Numbered from the stretch's first letter, positions 1-6,178 are shown. The stretch is 10,241 bases of DNA from an uncultured Oscillospiraceae bacterium (GCA_934565415.1 CAKTHQ010000059.1:1-10241); one strand, 5' to 3'. A program made the numbers and translations. The notes: generated by a model not told the origin, from the letters alone.

Positions 1-947
1 TGGAGATCTTCAAGAAGTACGATGTCCGTTACTTCTTCTACAACGGCGGCAACGACTCCATGGATACCTGCAACAAGGTTTCCAAGTACATGGCCAAGGT
101 TGGCTATGACTGCCGCGTTATGGGCGTTCCCAAGACCATCGACAACGACCTGGCCGGCACCGACCACTGCCCCGGCTTCGCCTCCGCTGCCAAGTACATC
201 GCTACCTCCTTTATGGAAGTCTCCCGGGACAGCAAGGTGTACGACACCGGCATGGTTACCGTCATCGAGTGCATGGGCCGTCACGCCGGCTGGCTGACCG
301 CCGCTGCGGCTCTGGCCAACACCAAGGGCGACGGCCCCGACCTGGTGTACCTGCCCGAGGTTGACTTCGACATGGACAAGTTCCTGGCCGATGTGGAGCG
401 GGTATACTCCGCCAAGAAGAACTGCCTGGTTGCCGTTTCCGAGGGCATCCACTATGCCGACGGCACCTTCGTGTCCGAGGCAAAGACCTCCGGCACCGAC
501 GGCTTCGGCCATGCCCAGCTGGGCGGCCTGGCTGCCCGGCTGACCGATGTGGTCAAGGCCAAGATGGGCGTCAAGGTCCGTCCCATCGAGCTGAGCCTGC
601 TGCAGCGCTGCGCCGCTCACTGCGCCTCCGGCACCGACATCGCCGAGTCCTTCATGTCTGGCAAGGTGGCCGTGGAAGCCGCCGTTTCCGGCATCACCGA
701 CAAGATGGTGGGCTTTGAGTGCGCCCGCGACGCCAATGGCTACCACTGCGAGCCCAAGCTCTTCGACCTGTCTTTGGTTGCCAACACCGAGAAGAAGGTG
801 CCCCGCGAGTGGATCAACGCCGAAGGCAACGGCGTTACCCAGGGCTTCATCGACTACTGCCTGCCCCTCATCCAGGGCGAGACCAACATGGTCAAGGAAG
901 ACGGCCTGCCCCGGTTCGTCCACCTGAAGAAGGTTTTCGCAAAGTAA
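1..947 (+). CDS. pfp: Pyrophosphate-type 6-phosphofructokinase, 3' part (5' end outside window)
   Basis: The reading frame is open from base 3 to the TAA at 945-947 and gives 314 visible residues. Members of this clade have roughly 400-420 residues, so about 100 N-terminal residues are probably missing. It phosphorylates fructose 6-phosphate to fructose 1,6-bisphosphate in cytoplasmic glycolysis. Visible motifs are GGNDS (visible residues 15-19), PKTIDND (43-49, with the catalytic Asp of TIDND), MGRHAGW, and a C-terminal ELSLLQRCAAH stretch. In this family, Asp after GGN/GGD and Lys before TIDND mark pyrophosphate use, where ATP enzymes have Gly at both places (GGDGS, PGTIDND). I therefore infer a PPi-dependent, probably reversible enzyme. 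Codons are strongly biased to C/G endings, as in a highly expressed gene. A terminator follows within 25 bases, so it ends its transcription unit. Family assignment is very safe; cofactor choice rests on two residues. Confidence 0.93.
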   Translation, partial: EIFKKYDVRYFFYNGGNDSMDTCNKVSKYMAKVGYDCRVMGVPKTIDNDLAGTDHCPGFASAAKYIATSFMEVSRDSKVYDTGMVTVIECMGRHAGWLTAAAALANTKGDGPDLVYLPEVDFDMDKFLADVERVYSAKKNCLVAVSEGIHYADGTFVSEAKTSGTDGFGHAQLGGLAARLTDVVKAKMGVKVRPIELSLLQRCAAHCASGTDIAESFMSGKVAVEAAVSGITDKMVGFECARDANGYHCEPKLFDLSLVANTEKKVPREWINAEGNGVTQGFIDYCLPLIQGETNMVKEDGLPRFVHLKKVFAK

Positions 948-969
948 GATCTGCCCACAGAACAAGCGG

Positions 970-1000
970 CGCCCCCGGAAAATTTCCGGGGGCGTTGTTT
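970..1000 (+). terminator. Rho-independent terminator after phosphofructokinase
   Basis: A perfect inverted repeat of two 12-base arms (CGCCCCCGGAAA at 970-981 and its complement at 983-994) is followed by TTGTTTATT. The arms are GC-rich at the base. The T-run is interrupted, so termination may be moderate. It lies between two converging genes, 23 bases after one stop and 8 bases from the other, so it may serve both directions, although no T-run is seen on the minus-strand side. Confidence 0.8.
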
Positions 1001-1001
1001 A

Positions 1002-1979
1002 TTACTTTCCGCTTTCCGTTTTCCGTCTTCTCCGCCGTCTTTTCCGGGGGCGCTCCTCGGGTTCAGCCTTTTCGGCCCGCCTTGCATAGGCCTCCGCCGC
1101 CTCGGAGCTTGCCTCGTAGGTAAGGCGGCTGACCCTGGTCAGGCCGTCGGGCTGCTGGCTCAGGCGGATGCGGATGAGGAATTTGCCGTGGTCCGGGCAG
1201 GTGGCCAGGTCCATATACCGGTGGCCCGGCTGGGCAAACCAGCGGGAGCCCAGCATTCCCCTGCCGCAGATGGGGCACTTATTTTCCTTGCCGGACATCA
1301 GCGCCAGGGCGGTTTCTTTATCGGGCAGATCCCGGAAGACCTCCCGCCGGATGCAGCCCGGCAGTTCCGCCCCATGGAAGCCGTTTTCGTGGCTGCGCAG
1401 GGCAGCGTCATATTCCTCCGCCCCCCGGGCCAAATCCAGCCGGGCGCAGATGAGGGCGGTATGGTAGGCGTCCCCCAAAGCGTCGTGGGCCGGACGGCTG
1501 GCTTCGATGCCGAAGGTCTCCATAGCCGTTTTCAGGGCCTTCTGGGAAGTGGAACCGTCGGTCTGGGCGTTGAAGATCATCTGGGCATTGTACCAGCGGT
1601 CCGTCCAGCTTTCGGGGAGCTTATAAAGCCGCAGGTTTTCCCGGAGAATGCCGATGTCATCAAAGCCCCAGGTCAAGAAGGTAATGTCTTCCCCGCACCA
1701 GTCCCGGAACCGTTCCATAGCCTCCGGGAAGGGGATGCCCTCCTCCCGCAGCCGGGTCTCCTTGATGCCCGTGAGCTTACTGACCCGCCGGTTCAGGTGC
1801 CGGAAAACCTTGGGCTTCACCATTACCTGGAATTCGTCCGCTACCCTGCCGTCCTGGGTTACCCGCACGGCGCCGATCTGGATGATTTCCCCCCGCAGGT
1901 AATTGTTTACCGGCTTCTGGGCGGAGGGAGAGCCGGGCCAGGGCTGATTCCATTCCATGTCCAATACGATATAGTCCAT
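1002..1979 (-). CDS. DEDDh-family 3'-5' exonuclease with Cys/His cluster and Arg/Lys-rich tail
   Basis: A 325-residue protein of the DnaQ/RNase-T-like exonuclease superfamily, closest by eye to KapD/ERI-1-type members. All catalytic motifs are visible: Exo I DMEW (Asp7, Glu9), Exo II WGFDD (Asp107/108), and Exo III HDALGDA (His165, Asp170). These residues bind two metal ions and remove nucleotides from 3' ends of DNA or RNA; which substrate is not known. After the nuclease domain (about 1-185) there is CPIC (235-238) and CPDH (261-264), a possible zinc site, then a tail with R/K-run PRKRRRRRRK (311-320). I start at 1979 because AAAGGGAC lies about 7 bases upstream and the conserved motif begins at residue 4. 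An in-frame ATG at 2003 has no ribosome site. It has its own promoter, divergent from glycogen synthase. It could be an RNA 3'-end processing enzyme; the family call is firm. Confidence 0.88.
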   Translation of the reverse strand: MDYIVLDMEWNQPWPGSPSAQKPVNNYLRGEIIQIGAVRVTQDGRVADEFQVMVKPKVFRHLNRRVSKLTGIKETRLREEGIPFPEAMERFRDWCGEDITFLTWGFDDIGILRENLRLYKLPESWTDRWYNAQMIFNAQTDGSTSQKALKTAMETFGIEASRPAHDALGDAYHTALICARLDLARGAEEYDAALRSHENGFHGAELPGCIRREVFRDLPDKETALALMSGKENKCPICGRGMLGSRWFAQPGHRYMDLATCPDHGKFLIRIRLSQQPDGLTRVSRLTYEASSEAAEAYARRAEKAEPEERPRKRRRRRRKTESGK

Positions 1980-2015
1980 TCTCTGTCCCTTTCGTGGTTT
2001 CATTCGTTACCGTGT

Positions 2016-2045
2016 ATCATATCACATACACCGGCTGCTTGTAAA
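2016..2045 (-). promoter_or_regulatory. Sigma-A-like promoter of the exonuclease gene
   Basis: Read on the minus strand: -35 TTTACA (2040-2045), 18-base spacer, -10 TATGAT (2016-2021) preceded by TGA, an extended -10 element. The start of transcription would fall near 2009, giving an untranslated leader of about 30 bases before the ATG at 1979. Confidence 0.7.
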
Positions 2046-2078
2046 CCGAATTCCGTAAAAATCTTCGTGAGTTTCCGA

Positions 2079-2107
2079 TTGCATTTATGCGCAAGTTGTA
2101 TTATACT
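2079..2107 (+). promoter_or_regulatory. Upstream promoter (P1) of glycogen synthase
   Basis: -35 TTGCAT (2079-2084), 17-base spacer, -10 TATACT (2102-2107). Transcription would start near 2114, about 93 bases before the ATG at 2207. It faces away from the exonuclease promoter; the two -35 boxes are 33 bases apart, enough for a shared operator, though no clear palindrome was seen there. Confidence 0.65.
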
Positions 2108-2126
2108 AGTGGCGAGGGTCGTCTGA

Positions 2127-2155
2127 TTGACCAGTCACGGCCCGATACATATCAT
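2127..2155 (+). promoter_or_regulatory. Second, downstream promoter (P2) of glycogen synthase
   Basis: -35 TTGACC (2127-2132), 17-base spacer, -10 TATCAT (2150-2155). It lies 48 bases downstream of P1 in the same direction, so glycogen synthase may have tandem promoters with leaders of about 93 and 45 bases. Each box is a five-of-six match to consensus. Both are sequence matches only. Confidence 0.5.
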
Positions 2156-2206
2156 AATTTTTGTGAATATTGATTTCACTTGCAAAAAATCAGGAGGTTG
2201 TGTCCC

Positions 2207-4378
2207 ATGCCCAAGACCAAGGAGGCCGCCCAGGCGGCCGAACCAGTGGAAATGCAAAAGAAGACCCCGAAAAAGCCGACTGAACCCAAGGCAGAAACCG
2301 TACCCGCTGCCTCCCAGAAGCCCAAGGCTGAAAAAGCCGCTGCAGAGGCGCCGAAGAAGGCCGAAAAGGCCCCCACGAAGAAAGCGGCTGCCCCCACCAA
2401 GGCAAAGAAGGCCCCGGCGAAGAAGACCGCCGCCAAGGCGGAAAAGGTCCCGGAAGCAGCCGAAAAAGCACCGGCCAAAAAAGCCTCTGCCCCTAAGGCA
2501 GAAAAGCCCGCAGAAAAGAAAGCCGCCGCTCCCAAGGCGGAAAAAGCCCCGGCAGCTCCCAAAAAGCCCCGGACCAGCCGGAAAAAGGTGACCGAAGAGG
2601 CCCCCGCTCCTATCCAGGAGGAAGCGCCTGTCGTCATTGCACCCCCTGCCAAGGAGGAGGCCACCCCTGTGGAAGCACCTGCGGCCGCTCCTGTCATGGA
2701 GGAAGTGCCCGTTGTAAAGGAAGCCCCCGTTATGGAAGAAGCTCCCGCCCCGGTAGAAGCTCCGGAAGCAGCTTCCGAGGCTGCAGAAGCCCAGGAAGAA
2801 GCTCCTGCCCCCGAGGCTCCCACCGTTCCGGAAGCAGCCGCCGCAGAAGAAGTTCCCGAAAAACCCGTTCAGGAGGAGACACCTATGGAAGAACCCCGTT
2901 ATACCCCCGAGCCCGGCCCCAGAAGAAGCGTGGCCTTCATCGGCTCCGAATGCTATCCCTTTGTAAAAACCGGCGGTCTGGCCGATGTGATGTACGCTCT
3001 GCCCAAGGCCCTGTCCCGGATGAACTGCGATGTAAAAGTCATTCTCCCCCGTTACCGCTGCATTCCCTGGGAGTACCAGAGCAAGATGGTATACCGGGGC
3101 GAATTCCAGATGTCCCTGTGCTCCGATGGCCGGAGCTTCTATGTGGGCATTATGGAATATGTGTGGGACGGCGTGGTATACGACTTTATTGACAACCAGG
3201 AGTTCTTCTCCGACGGCAATCCCTATACCTCCATCATCCAGGACATCCCCAAGTTCTGCTTCTTCTCCAAAGCCGCCCTGGCAGCCCTGAACTTTATGGA
3301 CTGGATCCCCGATGTAATCCACTGCCACGATTGGCAGGCGGCCCTGGTGCCCGTGTACCTGCGGACCCTGTTTGCCACCACCAAGCTCAGCTCTGCCAAA
3401 ACCATGCTGACCATCCACAACCTGCGGTTCCAGGGGGTATACAATATTCCCACCATCCGCTACTGGTCCGGCCTGCCCACCTATGTCTTTAATAAGGACG
3501 CCCTGACCCAGAACTGGCTGGATGCCAATATGCTCAAAGGCGGCCTGACCTATTGCAACATGATTACCACCGTCTCCGGTACCTACGCCGGGGAAATCCA
3601 GACCAGGGAGTACGGCGAAGGGCTGGATACCCACCTGCGCTACCATTCCGGTAAGCTCCGGGGCATTGTCAACGGCATCGACTACGATATCTGGAACCCC
3701 TGGACGGACCCCATGCTCCATACCAACTACGATATTACCAATGTATTGCCCCGGAAAAAGGAAAACAAGCGGGCATTGCAGGAGGAGCTGGGCCTGTGGC
3801 AGGATGACCACAAGTTCGTCATCGGCCTGGTCTCCCGGCTGACCAACCAGAAGGGCCTGGACCTGGTGAATGCCATCATGCCCCAGATTATGGACGAGCA
3901 CACCCAGGTGGTGGTGCTGGGCACCGGCGATAAGCAGTACGAGGATGCCTTCCGGTACTACGAGGATGCCTATCGGGGCAATGTGTGCTCCAGCATCATG
4001 TACGACGAGGGCCGGGCCCACCGGATTTACGCCGGGTGCGATGCGGTGCTGGTCCCCTCCCAGTTTGAGCCCTGCGGCCTGACCCAGCTCATCGGTATGC
4101 ACTACGGCACCATCCCCATCGTCCGGGAAACCGGCGGCCTGAAAGACACCGTAGAGCCCCGGAACCCCTATACCAATTCCGGCAACGGCTTCACCTTCGA
4201 CCGGTACGATGCCGGCCTCCTGCTGGACGCCATCAACCGGGCCAAGACCTTCTACTTCACCAACCGCTACTGCTGGGACGAGATGGTCCAGCGGGACATG
4301 GACAAAAATGTCTCCTGGGAAAATTCCGCCTGGCAGTACCGGAATCTATACCTGCAGCTGACCCAGGATAAACAGTAA
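2207..4378 (+). CDS. glgA: Glycogen synthase (GT5) with long low-complexity basic/acidic N-terminal extension
   Basis: A 723-residue protein; usual GlgA is about 480. It transfers glucose from ADP-glucose to the growing alpha-1,4-glucan chain in the cytoplasm. The catalytic part starts near residue 240 with SVAFIGSECYPFVKTGGLADV, including the KTGGL ADP-glucose site (254-258). It continues with HCHDWQAALVPVYL, TIHNLRFQGVY, RLTNQKGLDLV (Arg544, Lys549), and EPCGLTQL (Glu621) followed by RETGGLKDTV. All key GT5 residues are present. Residues 1-127 are an Ala/Lys/Pro-rich, H1-like segment with about 35 Lys. Residues 130-230 are Glu/Ala/Pro-rich with 27 Glu and 3 Lys. Neither resembles a signal peptide or carbohydrate-binding module. 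Start 2207 is chosen for AGGAGG at 2192-2197, 9 bases upstream. Met227 (2885) is a plausible second start. No other glg gene is in the window. Enzyme identity is very safe; the extension's role is unknown. Confidence 0.95.
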   Translation: MPKTKEAAQAAEPVEMQKKTPKKPTEPKAETVPAASQKPKAEKAAAEAPKKAEKAPTKKAAAPTKAKKAPAKKTAAKAEKVPEAAEKAPAKKASAPKAEKPAEKKAAAPKAEKAPAAPKKPRTSRKKVTEEAPAPIQEEAPVVIAPPAKEEATPVEAPAAAPVMEEVPVVKEAPVMEEAPAPVEAPEAASEAAEAQEEAPAPEAPTVPEAAAAEEVPEKPVQEETPMEEPRYTPEPGPRRSVAFIGSECYPFVKTGGLADVMYALPKALSRMNCDVKVILPRYRCIPWEYQSKMVYRGEFQMSLCSDGRSFYVGIMEYVWDGVVYDFIDNQEFFSDGNPYTSIIQDIPKFCFFSKAALAALNFMDWIPDVIHCHDWQAALVPVYLRTLFATTKLSSAKTMLTIHNLRFQGVYNIPTIRYWSGLPTYVFNKDALTQNWLDANMLKGGLTYCNMITTVSGTYAGEIQTREYGEGLDTHLRYHSGKLRGIVNGIDYDIWNPWTDPMLHTNYDITNVLPRKKENKRALQEELGLWQDDHKFVIGLVSRLTNQKGLDLVNAIMPQIMDEHTQVVVLGTGDKQYEDAFRYYEDAYRGNVCSSIMYDEGRAHRIYAGCDAVLVPSQFEPCGLTQLIGMHYGTIPIVRETGGLKDTVEPRNPYTNSGNGFTFDRYDAGLLLDAINRAKTFYFTNRYCWDEMVQRDMDKNVSWENSAWQYRNLYLQLTQDKQ
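2871..2887 (+). promoter_or_regulatory. Internal Shine-Dalgarno and ATG before the GlgA catalytic domain
   Basis: AGGAGG at 2871-2876 (overlapping AGGAG at 2874-2878) lies 8 bases before ATG 2885-2887, in frame with glgA. Initiation here would give a 497-residue protein beginning MEEPRYTPEPGPRRS, close to the normal GlgA length and free of the low-complexity extension. Caution: the motif also encodes Gln-Glu-Glu in a Glu-rich stretch, and similar AGGAGG strings occur elsewhere in the extension without a well-placed ATG. Confidence 0.4.
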
Positions 4379-4384
4379 AAAGCG

Positions 4385-4430
4385 CCCCTTCCAAATGGCT
4401 TAAAACCGTTGGAAGGGGGGTTCGCTTCTC
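4385..4430 (+). terminator. Hairpin terminator after glycogen synthase
   Basis: A 10-base-pair perfect stem (CCCCTTCCAA at 4385-4394 with its complement at 4409-4418) and a 14-base loop begin 7 bases after the glgA stop codon. The tail TTCGCTTCTCT is pyrimidine-rich but not a clean T-run, so termination efficiency is uncertain. Confidence 0.65.
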
Positions 4431-4450
4431 TCCAAATCCTCATCTGCGCA

Positions 4451-4486
4451 CATCACCCCCACGCCCAAATGGGTGTGGGGGTGATG
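4451..4486. terminator. Long 16-bp hairpin between converging units
   Basis: Arms 4451-4466 and 4471-4486 pair over 16 positions with one G-U wobble around an AAAT loop. GGTTTATT follows on the plus strand; no T-run follows on the minus strand. It sits 4 bases beyond the TAA of the minus-strand LRR relic and 72 bases after glgA, so it is most easily read as a back-up or bidirectional terminator. Confidence 0.55.
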
Positions 4487-4490
4487 CGGT

Positions 4491-5220
4491 TTATTGGCTC
4501 TTCTCCCACTGGGCATACAGGGTAACGGTCCCTTTCTGCTTGGTGGTCAGATTTCTGAGGGTAGAGCCTGCAAACAGCACATTGCCGGAGGCGCGCAGCT
4601 GCTTGTTCTTTTTGCTGACGGTCAGGCTGGTGATATCGTTATAGACCAACAGACCTGCAAGGCCCATATCCCCTTCCACGGAATCCGGGCCGATGCCCGC
4701 GCCCAATACCAGGGTGGTCAGGCTGCCGTTTGCCAGGGCCCCTTCGGCGATGGTAGTGACGCTGTCCGGAATGGTCAGCTTCTTGACGTCCGCAGGCACC
4801 AGCAGAAGCTTCTTCATATCCAGGCTGTACAGTACGCCGCCCTTTACCGCCAGGAACTTGCTGCCCTTGGCAACGGTGACGGTTTTCGGATATATAGTTA
4901 TCCAGGGCGTATCGGCCCAGACTTACCAGGCTGGCGGGCAGGGATACCTCCGTAATGTTCATATCGAAGAAGCTTTTTTCCCCAATCTCCGTAATTCCCG
5001 GTTTGATGACCATCTTGCGGACGCCCAGGTCATTCAACATATACCGCTCGTCGTCCGTCAGCGTCAGGGTTTCCGTTTCTTCGATGGTCAGGGTGCTCTT
5101 GCCGTCCAGGGTCCAATTTGCGCCGCATTCCAATTTGCCCGCGCTGCTGCCCTGGCAGGTAATGGCCGCGCCCATTTCCCGAAGGTCCCAGTTCCTGTCA
5201 AGCTTCACAAGGCTTGCCAT
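4491..5220 (-). pseudogene. Frameshifted BspA-like leucine-rich-repeat surface protein fragment
   Basis: Read on the minus strand, the first frame runs from ATG 5220: CGANWTLDGKSTLTI, then KMVIKPGITEIGEKSFF, ITEVSLPASLVSLGRYALDNYIS. The repeat pattern then continues only in another frame from about 4886: KTVTVAKGSKFLAVKGGVLYS, VKKLTIPDSVTTIAEGAL, ITSLTVSKKNKQLRASGNVLF, ending with GTVTLYAQWEKSQ and TAA at 4491. The LRR_5 (BspA-like) repeats are typical of large secreted or cell-wall proteins of gut Clostridia that bind host or matrix components. Restoring two bases (CT) at about 4887 would give SLKTVTV, the usual repeat wording, so I infer a 2-base deletion. The end matches the tail of a Listeria-Bacteroides (InlB B) repeat. 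No signal peptide, no convincing ribosome site at 5220 and no cell-wall anchor are visible. The shifted ORF alone would make a 193-residue product with a nonsense tail. A sequencing error at the shift is possible. Confidence 0.75.
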
Positions 5221-5242
5221 AGGCCCATTCCATAACGATCCC

Positions 5243-5523
5243 TTACTCCGGCCGGTTGTCCCAGCCGCCGTAGCGGGAGGCGCAGTGGAGCTTTTTACCC
5301 AGCAGCAGGTGGCCCTCCCCCAGCAGCTCCCGCAGGTAGCTTTCCGCGCCGGAGTAGTATATGTCCGTCAGCTTACTGCCTGCTAAGGCGTTTTCGGCAA
5401 TGCCCCATTGAAGTTCGGTGCCGTATCTGGCATTGATTCTCTCTAGGAGTAATCGTCCATTTCTCCGGCGCCGGTAACGGTCAACACCTTGTTTTTGGCA
5501 TCGTAGCTCCATTCCAGGCGGGC
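5243..5523 (-). pseudogene. Second, upstream remnant of a BspA-like LRR protein
   Basis: Immediately after the stop codon of the SSB-like gene, the minus strand reads ARLEWSYDAKNKVLTVTGAG then EMDDYS and a TAG at 5443-5445. This is the characteristic entry module of BspA-like proteins. A different frame then carries IAENALAGSKLTDIYYSGAE and LRELLGEGHLLLGKKLHCAS, the end of an LRR_5 block, and stops with TAA at 5243-5245. The LRR units normally lying between these parts are missing, so an internal deletion as well as a frameshift is likely. No start codon, signal peptide or ribosome site belongs to this piece. With the 4491-5220 fragment it probably represents one decayed gene that has lost its N-terminus and several repeats; two separate relics are also possible. 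Confidence 0.65.
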
Positions 5524-5527
5524 CGGG

Positions 5528-6127
5528 TTATTCCGGTTCCGCCCGCAGGGCGGAAACCTCGTAGGCGGTGCATTCCCGGGCGGTTCCCTCCGATAGCTTG
5601 GTATATACCCGGCTCTGGAAGCGGCCCTGGATAAACAGGGCATCCCGGGTGTGGCACTGGGCGGCCATTCTGGCGGTGGAGCCCCAAAGGATACAGGGAA
5701 TGTAGTCCCCCCGGCGGCCGGGGCGAGGCACGGCCAGCATGATGTCGCAGATTTCCCGTCCCAGTGGAGTCCGCCGATAGGTAGGCTCCCGGCACAGGTT
5801 CCCCCGGAGGAGAATTTCGTTTTGGGGCGGGCCGTCCTCGGCGGTAAGCTCCTGGGCAAACAGGAAGATCAGCAGCCTGCGCCGGTCCTCCTCCATCCGG
5901 TTATGGGACCGGACGGAGCCGGAAACCGCCAGCATTTCCCCGCCGGACAGGTCCATCCGGTTCAGGACGGCCTCCGGCGCAATCACCGGCAGCCTGTCCA
6001 CCGTCCCGGAAAGCCGGGGCACGGACAGCGTAAACCGGTAAAACCGCTTTTCACCAATCCCGTGGGAGTATTCCGGAAGCGTGTCCAGGGCCCCCCGGAT
6101 AAAAGCCTGATTTGTTTGCGTAAACAA
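5528..6127 (-). CDS. Single-stranded DNA-binding-like protein with two tandem OB folds
   Basis: A 199-residue protein (about 160-180 is usual for Ssb). The second half, from NEILLRGNLCREPTYRRTPL (residues 103-122) through CDIMLAVPR, DYIPCILWG and LFIQGRFQSRVY (to about 175), is a recognisable SSB OB fold. The first half (about 6-93: QAFIRGALDTLPEYSHG, YRFTLSVPRLSG, LAVSGSVRSHNR) looks like a diverged copy with the same strand order. There is no acidic DDIPF-like C-terminal tip; the protein ends ALRAEPE, so the partner-recruiting tail of housekeeping Ssb is absent. It is probably a Clostridia-specific SSB paralogue that binds single-stranded nucleic acid. I place the start at TTG 6127 because GAGGTGAT lies just upstream; a GTG at 6136 overlaps that site. 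It follows the terminator of the DUF4349 gene, and no clear promoter was found in the 50-base gap. Confidence 0.8.
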   Translation of the reverse strand: MFTQTNQAFIRGALDTLPEYSHGIGEKRFYRFTLSVPRLSGTVDRLPVIAPEAVLNRMDLSGGEMLAVSGSVRSHNRMEEDRRRLLIFLFAQELTAEDGPPQNEILLRGNLCREPTYRRTPLGREICDIMLAVPRPGRRGDYIPCILWGSTARMAAQCHTRDALFIQGRFQSRVYTKLSEGTARECTAYEVSALRAEPE

Positions 6128-6178
6128 AAAGATCACCTCGTTGATTCGGATGTATGGAACATCCTATGCCCCAGAGGC

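Noticed and set aside
1188..2126. A 312-residue plus-strand open frame opposite the exonuclease gene.
   Set aside because: The minus strand carries all DEDDh motifs, a promoter and a ribosome site; the plus frame has none and runs across the divergent promoter region.
2114..2206. A riboswitch or attenuator in the glgA leader.
   Set aside because: The leader is short and only weak, imperfect stems were seen; no known riboswitch pattern was recognised.
2207..2884. The glgA extension as a separate upstream histone-H1-like gene fused by a lost stop.
   Set aside because: Cannot be excluded, but the frame is continuous without a stop, the charge segments run smoothly into the catalytic domain, and no sign of a separate 3' end was found.
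2135..4102. A 655-residue open frame on the minus strand opposite glgA.
   Set aside because: It is a shadow of a GC-rich, biased gene: Gly/Phe/Leu-rich low complexity opposite Lys/Ala/Pro codons, no ribosome site and no recognisable motif, while the plus strand has full GT5 motifs.
4860..4900. Programmed ribosomal frameshift in the LRR fragment.
   Set aside because: No slippery heptamer or downstream structure was seen at the shift, and further lesions (TAG at 5443, TAA at 5243, missing start) point to simple decay.
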